Source: Pseudarthrobacter sp. BIM B-2242 (lineage in GTDB: Bacteria; Actinomycetota; Actinomycetes; Actinomycetales; Micrococcaceae). From it: a stretch of DNA of 64,000 bases. The DNA is taken from NCBI RefSeq assembly GCF_014764445.1, contig NZ_CP061721.1, forward strand, positions 1,922,001-1,986,000, read 5' to 3'. The notes beneath the pieces were generated by a model. That model saw nothing but the letters and a program-made list of their open reading frames with translations. It did no database searches and was not told the DNA's origin. Positions 1 to 7,759 of this stretch are shown here, in pieces; within the stretch, counting starts at the first letter, position 1, and every line of letters starts with the position of its first letter. Made by a program: the position numbers and the translations under genes.

Positions 1-901
1 CCGATGGCGTCAGGAAGCCCACCATCTGCGTGTTGTGGGAATCGAAGGCGAACGAATGGACGGTGCCGGCAGGGGCGTGGACGAAGTCGCCCTTGGTCAG
101 CAGCATCTCCCTGCCGTTGGCGTAAAGCCACATCCGCCCTTCCGTGCACAGGAAGTTCTCCGTGTGCTCGGAGTGGAAGTGCAGCGGGATATACGGGGAC
201 TTAGCGCCCTTCGTGTGGACCGCGAAATAGTTGGACCCCGTGTTCGCCGGGCGCGAGAGGTAGGTGAACATGGTCTGGTAGCTGGCCAGGCGCTCGCCCT
301 CGTGAGCGCTGAGGAAGTAGGGGCTCTGCGTGGGCGGCAGGCCGGCGTCGTGCTTGAACGTGGGCGTGACCCGCTCGACGTCCGGGAACGTGATACCGAA
401 CTCGGCGCCCACCTCGGCCTGTTCCTGGAGGCCGGCCTTACGGCCGGCCCGCACGGGCGGAACGTGGGAATCGATCGGGGTGCCCACGCGCTCGTAGTAG
501 GCCTCGGCGCCGCCGGGTGTCATCCAGTTCAGGAAGCGGGTGTAGTGGCTCGCCATCCGGTACGCGTGAGGCGTACCCGGCGGGATGACCACCGAGTCGC
601 CGGGGGTGAGGATACGGCTCTCGCCAGGAAGCCACACATGCAGGATGCCGTCGAAAACGTAGAGGGTCTTGTGCTCCACTGTGTGGCTGACAAAGGGCGT
701 TTCCGCGCCCATGCCGCCGGAGATGTAGGCGGCACTGAAGATCCCGCCGGTGTCCGCGGCGCGGGCTATCACGGTCACCAATTGCCCGTTGATCTCGTAG
801 CGGGCGCCTTCCCCCGAGGCCATGTAGTACGGCACTGCCTCGCCCGGCAAGGCATTGGACACCGGCAACTGCTGGTTCATTTCCTCAACGCTGAGGGACA
901 T
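1..901 (-). CDS. Quercetin 2,3-dioxygenase-like bicupin, 3' end cut by window
   Basis: About 300 codons are visible; the C-terminus lies beyond position 1, so the gene is partial. The start ATG (899-901) follows a clear AAGGA-type ribosome site. Two cupin domains are present. Domain 2 has the classical metal set HFHSEHTE (H241, H243, E248) with H282 further on. Domain 1 has a modified set (H73, H77, H112) without the usual HxHxxxxE spacing. Bicupins of this layout are annotated as quercetin 2,3-dioxygenases, which open the flavonol ring with release of CO; other cupin dioxygenase or isomerase roles are possible. It is transcribed away from the DUF4397 gene, and a LacI-like palindrome lies in the shared upstream gap. 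The family call is firm and the substrate is inferred. Confidence 0.8.
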   Translation of the reverse strand, partial: MSLSVEEMNQQLPVSNALPGEAVPYYMASGEGARYEINGQLVTVIARAADTGGIFSAAYISGGMGAETPFVSHTVEHKTLYVFDGILHVWLPGESRILTPGDSVVIPPGTPHAYRMASHYTRFLNWMTPGGAEAYYERVGTPIDSHVPPVRAGRKAGLQEQAEVGAEFGITFPDVERVTPTFKHDAGLPPTQSPYFLSAHEGERLASYQTMFTYLSRPANTGSNYFAVHTKGAKSPYIPLHFHSEHTENFLCTEGRMWLYANGREMLLTKGDFVHAPAGTVHSFAFDSHNTQMVGFLTPS

Positions 902-989
902 CGGTTCCTTCTTTCCTGTATCGCCCAGTATGGGGTCTGGAAAAGCATCTCCGATCCTGGCGCCAGAATGGAGCCGGGATTTCATTGGA

Positions 990-1003
990 TGAAAGCGTTC
1001 TCA
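990..1003. promoter_or_regulatory. Possible LacI-family operator upstream of the bicupin gene
   Basis: The 14-mer TGAAAGCGTTCTCA is a CG-centred imperfect palindrome (5 of 7 arm positions pair) close to the TGAAAnCGnTTTCA pattern of LacI/GalR-family operators. It lies about 90 bases upstream of the bicupin start. The same gap holds two perfect 10-bp palindromes, CTGGCGCCAG (957-966) and TGCATATGCA (1056-1065). No cognate regulator is in the window. Confidence 0.3.
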
Positions 1004-1141
1004 CCAGGCATCGCCTTTGACGGGCTACGCCGAAAAACTCCTCGAAGAATTTCTGTGCATATGCATCCAAATCCTGCACTGCGCCGGTAGTAGGGGTGTA
1101 AGCAAAAATGCCCGCGGGGCGGGCCGATGAAGGAGAAGGAC

Positions 1142-2032
1142 ATGCGCAGGAGCATTTTCACAGCAGGAGCAGGCGCAGCGGCAATTGCGGCAGCAATCGC
1201 TTTCGCCGGCCCGGCCCAGGCCGCCGAGGGGGACGCCCAGCTTTCCGTGCTGCACGGCGTGCCCGGGTTAACGGTGGATGTCTGGGTCAACGGTGACCGC
1301 ACGCTCGATGATTTCACTCCGGGTTCGCTGGCAGGCCCACTGGCGCTGCCGCCGGGTGCCTATGAACTCGCCATCACCGCGTCGGATGCCGCTGATGCTT
1401 CGGCCCCGGCCATCGGGCCCGTGACCGTGAACCTGGCCGCGAACGGGAACTACACCGCCGTTGCCAACCTCGATGCGGCAGGCAAACCCACTGCCAACCT
1501 GTTCACCAATGACGTGTCCCGGATCGAGGCGGGCAAGGGCAAGCTGACTGTCCGGCACACCGCCGCGGCTCCCGCCGTGGACGTGCTCGCCGGAGGCGCG
1601 GCCGTGGTGTCCAACCTGGCCAACCCCAGCGAACAGACCCTGACCCTTGATCCGGGAACCATCTCGGCTGCCGTGGCTGCAACCGGCACCACCACCCCGG
1701 TGATCGGCCCGGCTGATGTGACGGTCGCCGAGGGCACGCATACCGTCGTCTACGCCTGGGGCAGCCTGGCGGACAACAACCTCCAGTTGGCTGTGCAGAC
1801 CATCGAAGGCCTGCACTCGGCACCAGGTTCTGTCCCGGGGGCCCGTGACGGCTCAGCGGATAGCGGACTTGCCGCCACTGGCATCGACGGCGGTGTATCG
1901 GCCGGATCGGTGGTGGTGACCGTCGGATTTGCTGCCCTGGCCCTGGTCCTGCTCTTTGGCGGCATCGGCATGATGCGCACCATCGCCGCCCTTCGGGCAG
2001 GGGAACCCCTGGAGCCCGGCCGTCGGGCGTGA
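1142..2032 (+). CDS. DUF4397 surface protein with LAATG sorting tail
   Basis: The protein is 296 residues counted from the ATG at 1142, chosen because AAGGAGAAGGA directly precedes it; an in-frame ATG at 1127 lacks a ribosome site. It has a signal peptide (MRRSIFTAG... ending near AQAAEG), then DUF4397-type beta-rich repeats (LSVLHGVPGLTVDVWVNG; a second unit starts near LTVRHTAAAPAVDVL). The C-terminus carries SGLAATGIDGG, a hydrophobic helix and an Arg-containing tail. LAxTG-type tails are sortase signals in actinobacteria. The next gene is a sortase, so wall anchoring by its neighbour is the natural inference. DUF4397 function is unknown. Confidence 0.85.
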   Translation: MRRSIFTAGAGAAAIAAAIAFAGPAQAAEGDAQLSVLHGVPGLTVDVWVNGDRTLDDFTPGSLAGPLALPPGAYELAITASDAADASAPAIGPVTVNLAANGNYTAVANLDAAGKPTANLFTNDVSRIEAGKGKLTVRHTAAAPAVDVLAGGAAVVSNLANPSEQTLTLDPGTISAAVAATGTTTPVIGPADVTVAEGTHTVVYAWGSLADNNLQLAVQTIEGLHSAPGSVPGARDGSADSGLAATGIDGGVSAGSVVVTVGFAALALVLLFGGIGMMRTIAALRAGEPLEPGRRA

Positions 2033-2042
2033 AACGCAGGTA

Positions 2043-2080
2043 GCCCGGCCACCGGTGCAGCCGGCGGCCGGGCACCTTTT
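2043..2080 (+). terminator. Terminator-like hairpin after the DUF4397 gene
   Basis: GCCCGGCC (2043-2050) pairs with GGCCGGGC (2066-2073), followed by acctttt. The loop itself holds a short GC-rich repeat. It may only attenuate transcription into the sortase gene, which starts 41 bases later. Confidence 0.5.
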
Positions 2081-2120
2081 CATTTGCAAGGTGCAGTCAC
2101 ATTCGCGGAAGGGGCGGGTC

Positions 2121-2822
2121 ATGACACCACGCACGACGACGGCAGGCGGGTCCCGCCGTCGCACACCCGTTCCGTGGCGGGCCGGCCTCGCCGCAGCCGC
2201 TGCGGCGCTGCTCCTGACAGCGTGCGGCCCTGCCGGTCCGCCCGCGCAGGTGGCACCGTCCGCCGCGGCCGCCGGCCCTGCTACCGCCGCCGCAGCCACC
2301 CCTGCGGAAACCCGGGCGCCGGCCACTCAAGCCGCCATCCCGGTACGGCCGGCCACGCCGCCGGCACCCGCAGCGGCCGTTCCCGTCCCCACGTCCCTGA
2401 CCGTGGCGGGAACATCCATCAACATGACGGTGATCCCGGTGGGCGTGGCAGCGGCCACGGCAATGGAACTACCGGAGGCTTTCGACCAGGCCGGCTGGTA
2501 CCGGTTCGGCCCGGCCCCGGGAGCGGCAGCCGGGACAGCGGTCATCGCCGGGCACATCGACACCACGTCTGACAGGGCACCGTTGTCGCAGTTGAAGACG
2601 TTGGCGGCAGGGACTGTCATCGAGGTGGGGCGGCAGGATGCATCGTCCCTGACCTATCGGGTGGTTTCCGTGGACCTGATGTCGAAGGACAGCTTTGACG
2701 GTGATTCCCTCTTCCGACGCGCCGGTCCGCATGAACTGAAAGTGGTGACCTGCGGAGGAAGATGGCTGGACGAACGAATGGACTACAGCGACAATGTGAT
2801 TGTCACCGCGGTCCTTGAGTGA
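2121..2822 (+). CDS. Class F sortase
   Basis: The protein is 233 residues from the ATG at 2121, preceded by GGAAGGGG. Its N-terminus is a basic stretch, a hydrophobic helix and a lipobox LLTAC (C35), so it may be a lipoprotein or signal-anchored. A long Ala/Pro linker follows, then the sortase fold with H145 (AGHIDT) and the catalytic Cys C211 in VVTCGG; the Arg is R214 or R219. Class F sortases are short actinobacterial transpeptidases acting outside the membrane. The adjacent DUF4397 protein with a LAATG tail is the obvious substrate candidate, and the following sigma/anti-sigma pair suggests control by an envelope signal. Confidence 0.85.
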   Translation: MTPRTTTAGGSRRRTPVPWRAGLAAAAAALLLTACGPAGPPAQVAPSAAAAGPATAAAATPAETRAPATQAAIPVRPATPPAPAAAVPVPTSLTVAGTSINMTVIPVGVAAATAMELPEAFDQAGWYRFGPAPGAAAGTAVIAGHIDTTSDRAPLSQLKTLAAGTVIEVGRQDASSLTYRVVSVDLMSKDSFDGDSLFRRAGPHELKVVTCGGRWLDERMDYSDNVIVTAVLE

Positions 2823-2871
2823 ACGGCGACCAGCCGTGATTCTCGCCACCGATGCCGGGAAGGAGTCAAGC

Positions 2872-3450
2872 TTGGCACTTCCTGACCCTTCGCCTTCCGG
2901 GTGGGATGACGGGCTGACCTCCTCCTTCGTCGCTGGCGACGAGCGTGCCCTGGCAGCGGCCTACCGTGAGTTTGCTCCGCTGGTGCACACGCTGGCCCTG
3001 CGCTCCCTGCGGGACCGTTCAACGGCCGACGACGTCACCCAGGAAGTCTTCATCAGGGTCTGGCGGTCCCGGAGTACCTTCAACCCCCAGATGGCACGGC
3101 TTCCCGCCTGGATCGTGGGCATCACCCGGAACGCCATTTCGGACGCTCAATCGGCCTCGACGCGGGAGTTCCGCAAGGTCCTGGCAGTGGCCGGGGTCCA
3201 GGGACCGGCCGAGGCAGACCCGGGGCTGGAAACAGCCGAGGTTCTGGCGGACAGGCTGCTCCTGGACGGAGAACTGGACAGGCTCGGCGAACCCCAAGGC
3301 TCCATTATGAAGCTCGCCTTCTTCGAAGACCTGACGCATGAGCAGATCTCCCGGAAACTTGAACTTCCGCTTGGTACCGTCAAGAGCCATATCCGCCGCA
3401 GCTTGTCGCACTTGAGAAACAGATTGGAGGTAGACCATGCCGCATCTTGA
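2872..3450 (+). CDS. ECF-type RNA polymerase sigma factor
   Basis: I chose the TTG at 2872 (192 residues) because AAGGAG lies six bases before it; a longer reading starting at 2800 would overlap the sortase and has no ribosome site. Region 2 (YREFAPLVHTLALRSL ... DDVTQEVFIRVWRS, then LPAWIVGITRNAISD) binds core polymerase and the -10 element. Region 4 (LTHEQISRKLELPLGTVKSHI) is the helix-turn-helix for -35 recognition. The stop overlaps the next gene by 14 bases, the usual coupling of an ECF sigma factor to its anti-sigma factor. With an RskA-like partner it is closest to the SigK-type arrangement. The regulon is unknown; the upstream sortase module is a plausible target. Confidence 0.9.
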   Translation: MALPDPSPSGWDDGLTSSFVAGDERALAAAYREFAPLVHTLALRSLRDRSTADDVTQEVFIRVWRSRSTFNPQMARLPAWIVGITRNAISDAQSASTREFRKVLAVAGVQGPAEADPGLETAEVLADRLLLDGELDRLGEPQGSIMKLAFFEDLTHEQISRKLELPLGTVKSHIRRSLSHLRNRLEVDHAAS

Positions 3451-4270
3451 TCCGGACCGGTTGAGCCTCCTCGCGCTGTACGACGACTGGCTCGATGAGG
3501 ACGGCAGGGAACACCTGGGCAGCTGCAGTGTCTGCTCGGAAGATTACGCGGCACTGCGCCGCGCAGTGTCCGCCGTGAAGACTACGCCGGACGCCAGCTC
3601 CCTTGAAGCGCCCGGCCCGCACGTGTGGGCCGGCATCCACCGGGAACTTGGCCTCTCCACGGCAGTGCAGGAAGACCCGCTGGCCACCGTGCGGGATGCT
3701 CCAGGGACGAGGCCACAACCGGGAGCCGGGCCACAACCGCAACCAGCGCAGCAACCGGGAGCCGCGCAGGAGCCTGGCGTTGCGCCGGTGCACGAAAGAG
3801 CGCCGGATCAGCCTGTTTCCCTTGATGCCAGGCGCCGGACGGCCGCCTGGTGGCAGCGTCCCGGCACCTGGCTGGCCGCCGCCGCAGCGGCAACGGTGCT
3901 CGTGGCGGGAGCAACCGTGTGGAGCCTGAACCAGTCCACCACACCGCTGGCCCAGGCCGAACTGACACCGCTGGCCCAGCACTCTGCCACCGGCTCCGCG
4001 AAGGTGGTCGAGGCAGCGGACGGCTCCCGCACGCTGGAAGTGAAGCTGAGCAAGGACGAAGCGCAGGGTTACCAGGAAGTCTGGCTGATCGCCCCGGACC
4101 TCTCACGGCTGGTCAGCTTGGGCGTGATGAATTCGGATTCGGGCACCTTCGCGGTGCCCGCCGGGCTGGAACTTACCGACTTCCCCATCGTGGACGTCTC
4201 GGACGAGCCCGTGGACGGCAATCCGGCGCACTCAAGCGTCAGCATCGTCAGGGGCACGCTCAATACCTGA
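3437..4270 (+). CDS. RskA-family membrane anti-sigma factor
   Basis: The protein has 277 residues. Its N-terminal cytoplasmic part has a zinc-binding anti-sigma motif, H26-x3-C30-x2-C33 (HLGSCSVC). A Pro/Gln/Ala-rich linker (about 85-110) leads to one membrane helix (about 140-160, WLAAAAAATVLVAGATVW) and an extracellular RskA C-terminal domain (LEVKLSKDEAQGYQEVWLI ... FPIVDVSDEPVDGNP). It should hold the preceding sigma factor at the membrane and release it after regulated proteolysis, as known for RskA/SigK. It is translationally coupled to the sigma gene (14-base overlap). Confidence 0.9.
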   Translation: MPHLDPDRLSLLALYDDWLDEDGREHLGSCSVCSEDYAALRRAVSAVKTTPDASSLEAPGPHVWAGIHRELGLSTAVQEDPLATVRDAPGTRPQPGAGPQPQPAQQPGAAQEPGVAPVHERAPDQPVSLDARRRTAAWWQRPGTWLAAAAAATVLVAGATVWSLNQSTTPLAQAELTPLAQHSATGSAKVVEAADGSRTLEVKLSKDEAQGYQEVWLIAPDLSRLVSLGVMNSDSGTFAVPAGLELTDFPIVDVSDEPVDGNPAHSSVSIVRGTLNT

Positions 4271-4407
4271 AATGCCCGGCCGCATCGTTACTCCATGCTT
4301 CGGAGCGTGAAGCCGCGTTGCCTTGCGCGTCGGCGCATTTCACCTGCGTTTGTAAGGGATTGAGGGCGGGTGGTTGGTTTGGTGCACCGGCCTTTGAAAG
4401 GAAGAAC

Positions 4408-4926
4408 ATGACGGAAGATTTTGACCTCACCCCGCAGCACCTGCGCCACGTCCTGGGCCACTTTGCCTCCGGCCTGACTGTGATCACGGCAGCAACGGAC
4501 AACGGTCCGGCGGGCTTCACGTGCCAGTCCTTCTCCTCCCTCTCCCTTGATCCGGCCCTGGTCACCTTCAGCCCCGCCCGCAGCTCGAGCACGTGGCCGC
4601 AGCTCCGCCGGGCCGGACGCTTCACGGTGAACATCCTGCCCGCCGGGCACCAGCATCTGGCCGCCCGGTTTGCCCGTTCCGGAACCGACAAGTTTGCCGG
4701 CGTCGATTACTGCTCCTCGCCGCTGGGCAACCCGGTGCTGGACCAGGCGCTTGCCTGGGTGGACTGCGAGCTTCATGAGGAGTACGACGGCGGCGACCAC
4801 ACCATCGTGGTGGGCGCGGTCCGCTCCCTTGGCGCCCGGGAGGACGCCGAGCCGCTGCTGTTCTTCAAGGGCGGTTACTTCGAAGGTGTGCCGTCTCCCG
4901 CCACATTGCTGGAAACCGTCGCCTGA
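4408..4926 (+). CDS. Flavin reductase-like FMN-binding protein
   Basis: 172 residues from the ATG at 4408, behind GAAAGGAAG. The sequence matches the flavin reductase domain: LRHVLGHFASGLTVITA at the start, then GFTCQSFSSLSLDPALVTF (flavin-binding region) and FTVNILPAGHQHLAARFA. Such proteins use NAD(P)H to reduce free FMN/FAD for two-component monooxygenases, or are oxygenase components' partners. No clear oxygenase partner is adjacent. The gene stands alone, 137 bases after the anti-sigma gene, and those bases hold nothing I recognise. Confidence 0.85.
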   Translation: MTEDFDLTPQHLRHVLGHFASGLTVITAATDNGPAGFTCQSFSSLSLDPALVTFSPARSSSTWPQLRRAGRFTVNILPAGHQHLAARFARSGTDKFAGVDYCSSPLGNPVLDQALAWVDCELHEEYDGGDHTIVVGAVRSLGAREDAEPLLFFKGGYFEGVPSPATLLETVA

Positions 4927-5065
4927 GAATGCCCGGGCCAGGCTCGCCCAGGCACCGGCCGCCTGGGCGCCGGTATTGACTCGTTCGGAAGCGGTGGGAG
5001 CATAAAAGTGTCGGAACAGCCCGCTCCACGGCGGGCCGGGAACCGGCAGGCAGAAGGTTTGTCCG

Positions 5066-6328
5066 ATGTCAGGGTGCGGTGCGCGCGGATCGCCGGCCCG
5101 CGTAGCAGTAATGACCGTCGCGGCTGCAATCAGCATGGCGCTGGGTAGCTGCACCTACGAAACGGAGCACGACTTCCGGGAGCCCGCCGCACCCGCGTCG
5201 GCGCCCCCGGCAGCAGCCGTGCCTTCTGACCGCCCCCGGATTTATCCGGACCGTGGCGTTGAGCCGAAGGCCCGGCTTGAACATGCCAGCAGGGAGCTGA
5301 TCGATGCCGGAGCCTCTGCGGTCCTGCTCGAACTGCGAGTAGGGGCTGACGAGCCTTGGACCCACGCCGCGGGCGTCCGCAAAGCCGGCGGAGACGCTGC
5401 CCTGGCAACGGATCCCATCCACGCCGGTGACATGACCGAATCCTTCGTTGCCGTCTCCGTGCTCAAGCTCGCGGACGAAGGCGGGCTGTCCCTCGACGAA
5501 CCCGCTGGCACGTACCTGCCGGAGCTGCACAGCCTGTTCCCCGGGCAGGAGCTCCCTGCCGTGCGTGATCTGCTCCGCCACACCTCCGACATACCCGACT
5601 ACTACAGCGGCCTGCTGAATTCACCCGCACGGGAGCGGGCACTTACTCAACGAATGGGCGCTGTGGACAGACTTGCGTTGGCCGCAACGCTTCCTTGGAA
5701 GCCCTTACCCTCCCAGTGGTACGAGCACTCGAACAGCAACTACGTCGCCCTGGGCCTGATCGTTGAGCGTCTCCGCGGGAAGCCTCTCGCCGAGGTCCTG
5801 AAAGCAGATGTCACGCAGCCCTTGAGCCTCAGCAGCACCCGGCTGACGGACGATGGCCCCGTCCCTGAGGACATGGTTCATGGCTATACACGCCTCGACG
5901 CCGGCCCCGCCGACACAACCTATGCTGCCCTGCACATCGGGGCCGCGGATACCGGCCTCATCTCAACGGTGGGTGACCTCAACGCGTTCCTCGGTGCACT
6001 CCTGGCGGGCCGGCTGATTAACCGGAACCTGGTGGCGGAAATGCAGGGGCCCGTCCACGCAAAGTTCGGGCTTGGGCTCTACAAGTGGAACGATCGCTGC
6101 ACCAATGGCTTCTACGTCGGCTACGTCGGCGACATCCCGGGGTACGGGACCGTGGCCATGGCCAGCGCCGACGGGCGCCGGCGGATCGCCCTGGCGGTGG
6201 CCTATGCGCCGTCGGCGTTGATTTCCGGCACCAATGCGCTGGACGGCTACCTGACCGGCATCGCGGAAGCTGCCCTCAACGCCAGCTGTCGCTTCGGCAG
6301 CGGCGTCTCCTTCGGGGACAACCAGTAA
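5066..6328 (+). CDS. Serine-hydrolase (class C beta-lactamase fold) lipoprotein, catalytic residues replaced
   Basis: 420 residues with a lipoprotein signal (ALGSC, C29). The body aligns with the beta-lactamase/D-Ala-D-Ala carboxypeptidase family: ESFVAVSVLKLADEGGLSLD, LLRHTSDIPDYY and NSNYVALGLIVERLRGKPL. The SxxK motif, normally just before this helix, reads DMTE (D122, E125), so both the nucleophile Ser and the Lys are lost. The YxN motif reads HSN (H221 for Tyr), and the usual HxG-like C-terminal motif reads YVGDIPGYG. The reading frame is intact and codon use is normal, so this looks like a retained pseudoenzyme, perhaps a peptidoglycan-binding or regulatory surface lipoprotein, not a decaying gene. 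Confidence 0.8.
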   Translation: MSGCGARGSPARVAVMTVAAAISMALGSCTYETEHDFREPAAPASAPPAAAVPSDRPRIYPDRGVEPKARLEHASRELIDAGASAVLLELRVGADEPWTHAAGVRKAGGDAALATDPIHAGDMTESFVAVSVLKLADEGGLSLDEPAGTYLPELHSLFPGQELPAVRDLLRHTSDIPDYYSGLLNSPARERALTQRMGAVDRLALAATLPWKPLPSQWYEHSNSNYVALGLIVERLRGKPLAEVLKADVTQPLSLSSTRLTDDGPVPEDMVHGYTRLDAGPADTTYAALHIGAADTGLISTVGDLNAFLGALLAGRLINRNLVAEMQGPVHAKFGLGLYKWNDRCTNGFYVGYVGDIPGYGTVAMASADGRRRIALAVAYAPSALISGTNALDGYLTGIAEAALNASCRFGSGVSFGDNQ

Positions 6329-6402
6329 CGCGGACCGGCCAGGCGGTGAGGCTCTCAGGAGACCCGGGTGCGGTCTTCGGCCGGCAGCCCTGCCGCCTTC
6401 CC

Positions 6403-7257
6403 TTAGATGAGGCCCAGTTCGGTGAACGCGTCAACCAGTCCTTCGCGGTGCGGGGGCGCGGCCGTGCGGTCGGCCAAGGCAAGGAGTTCCGGGGAGGAGC
6501 CCTCGATTGCAATGCCCACACCCGCGAACGCAATCATTTCGAGGTCGTTCTGGCCGTCACCGACCGCAACAGTGTTTTCGCGTTCGATGCCGAAGTGGGC
6601 AATCACGGCAGCAACGCCGTCGGCCTTGCTGATACCGCGCTGGTACAGCTCGCCCGCATGGCGCCCCTCATTGGCGATTGAATTCGCGACGACCGCGATG
6701 TCCGGACCGATTTCCCGGGCGATGCGCTCCATGGGCACGGGAGCCTCGAAGACCGAGACTTTGGCGAACGCGGCCGCTGCGCGGTCGGGCGTGACGCGCA
6801 CGGATCCCAGGATTGCCGAGGAGCCCTTCGGCTGGCCCGCCGGGGCACGACGGAAATGTTCTTCGATGATGGCGCGAAGCCGTGCCTCAGCCTCCGGGGC
6901 CACGTGGAGGGAGTCCTGGGCTTCAAGTACGTAGACGGCATCGTGGGCGTCGAGCGCTGCTACGGTTCGGGCTGCGAGGCCGGCAGGGAACCGGCGGTCC
7001 AGCAGCACTTCACCATCAACCTCCACGTAAGCGCCGGCACTTGCCACCAGGCCGTCGAACCCGGCTCCGAGGATGGCCGCCGGCAGCATGGACACCGGAC
7101 GTCCGGTGCACAGCAGGACTTTGTGTCCCGCCGCCCGCGCCGCACGGACCGCGTGCACATGGCCCTCGGGAACAATTCCGTAGTCCGCGTACGTGCCGTC
7201 GACGTCCAGGAAGACGGCCCGGATGGTTGCTGCGGAGGTTCTTGGTGTGGAGCTCAT
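6403..7257 (-). CDS. Cof-type HAD-superfamily hydrolase
   Basis: 284 residues. HAD motif I is FLDVDGT (D18, D20), motif II is the CTGRP turn, motif III is K in ISKADGV, and motif IV is VGDGQNDLEM. A large C2-type cap lies between motifs II and III, as in Cof/YbiV sugar-phosphate phosphatases. It probably dephosphorylates small phosphometabolites in the cytoplasm; the substrate cannot be read from sequence. TAGAAT sits 8 bases before the ATG, suggesting a leaderless or near-leaderless transcript. Confidence 0.88.
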   Translation of the reverse strand: MSSTPRTSAATIRAVFLDVDGTYADYGIVPEGHVHAVRAARAAGHKVLLCTGRPVSMLPAAILGAGFDGLVASAGAYVEVDGEVLLDRRFPAGLAARTVAALDAHDAVYVLEAQDSLHVAPEAEARLRAIIEEHFRRAPAGQPKGSSAILGSVRVTPDRAAAAFAKVSVFEAPVPMERIAREIGPDIAVVANSIANEGRHAGELYQRGISKADGVAAVIAHFGIERENTVAVGDGQNDLEMIAFAGVGIAIEGSSPELLALADRTAAPPHREGLVDAFTELGLI

Positions 7258-7265
7258 GCTCCGGG

Positions 7266-7271
7266 ATTCTA
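7266..7271 (-). promoter_or_regulatory. Leaderless-type -10 box of the HAD gene
   Basis: TAGAAT on the minus strand with an 8-base spacer to the start codon. Confidence 0.5.
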
Positions 7272-7440
7272 CAGGGGCGGGGGGATAGGCTGCCGTCCCC
7301 CTGCTCCGCTACGGCCAGGCTGATGCCTGATGTGGCGCCACCTGAGTGGCGTTCCGGTTGGATGCGTAACCGGCCAGCTACGATGAGGTGGCTGCCGGCC
7401 TCGAACCCGGCTGCAAGGCTCGAGAGCAAGGAACGCTGTT

Positions 7441-7746
7441 ATGACACAGACATACTTCGACGTGGTTGTCCGCTACCAGGTGAAGCCTGAAGAAACGGAA
7501 ACCGTTCTCCGCCTGCTGGGCGAGATGGCCGCAGCCACCCGGACGGAAGAGGCAAATCTTTCGTATGAGTACTTTCAAAGCGTTGAAGACCCCACCCACA
7601 TCGTGATCCTCGAGCGCTACACCGATGCCGCCGGCTTTGCGGCCCACCGTGAATACGACCATGTCCGCAGCATCGGCGCAGAGCAGATCATCCCGCGCCT
7701 GGCACGCCGCACCATCCAGACCTTCGAAGGCACAGCGGAGGCCTGA
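7441..7746 (+). CDS. Antibiotic biosynthesis monooxygenase (ABM) domain protein
   Basis: 101 residues. It is a single ferredoxin-like ABM domain: FDVVVRYQVKPEETETVLRL at the start, then NLSYEYFQSVEDPTHIVILERY and FAAHREYDHV. Relatives include YgiN-type quinol monooxygenases and small heme- or cofactor-free oxygenases, and many act as dimers. ACGCTGTT precedes the ATG with no strong ribosome site. It converges on the VWA gene with a 13-base gap. The function is assigned only to the family. Confidence 0.8.
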   Translation: MTQTYFDVVVRYQVKPEETETVLRLLGEMAAATRTEEANLSYEYFQSVEDPTHIVILERYTDAAGFAAHREYDHVRSIGAEQIIPRLARRTIQTFEGTAEA

Positions 7747-7759
7747 TTCCGGAGAGAAG

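Noticed and set aside
35..1090. Long plus-strand ORF (351 codons) opposite the bicupin gene
   Set aside because: It has no ribosome site and no family features. The minus strand encodes a recognisable bicupin with conserved metal motifs over the same DNA.
3850..4407. N-terminal extension of the flavin reductase frame
   Set aside because: It overlaps the anti-sigma gene in another frame. The ATG at 4408 has a good ribosome site and begins the conserved domain.
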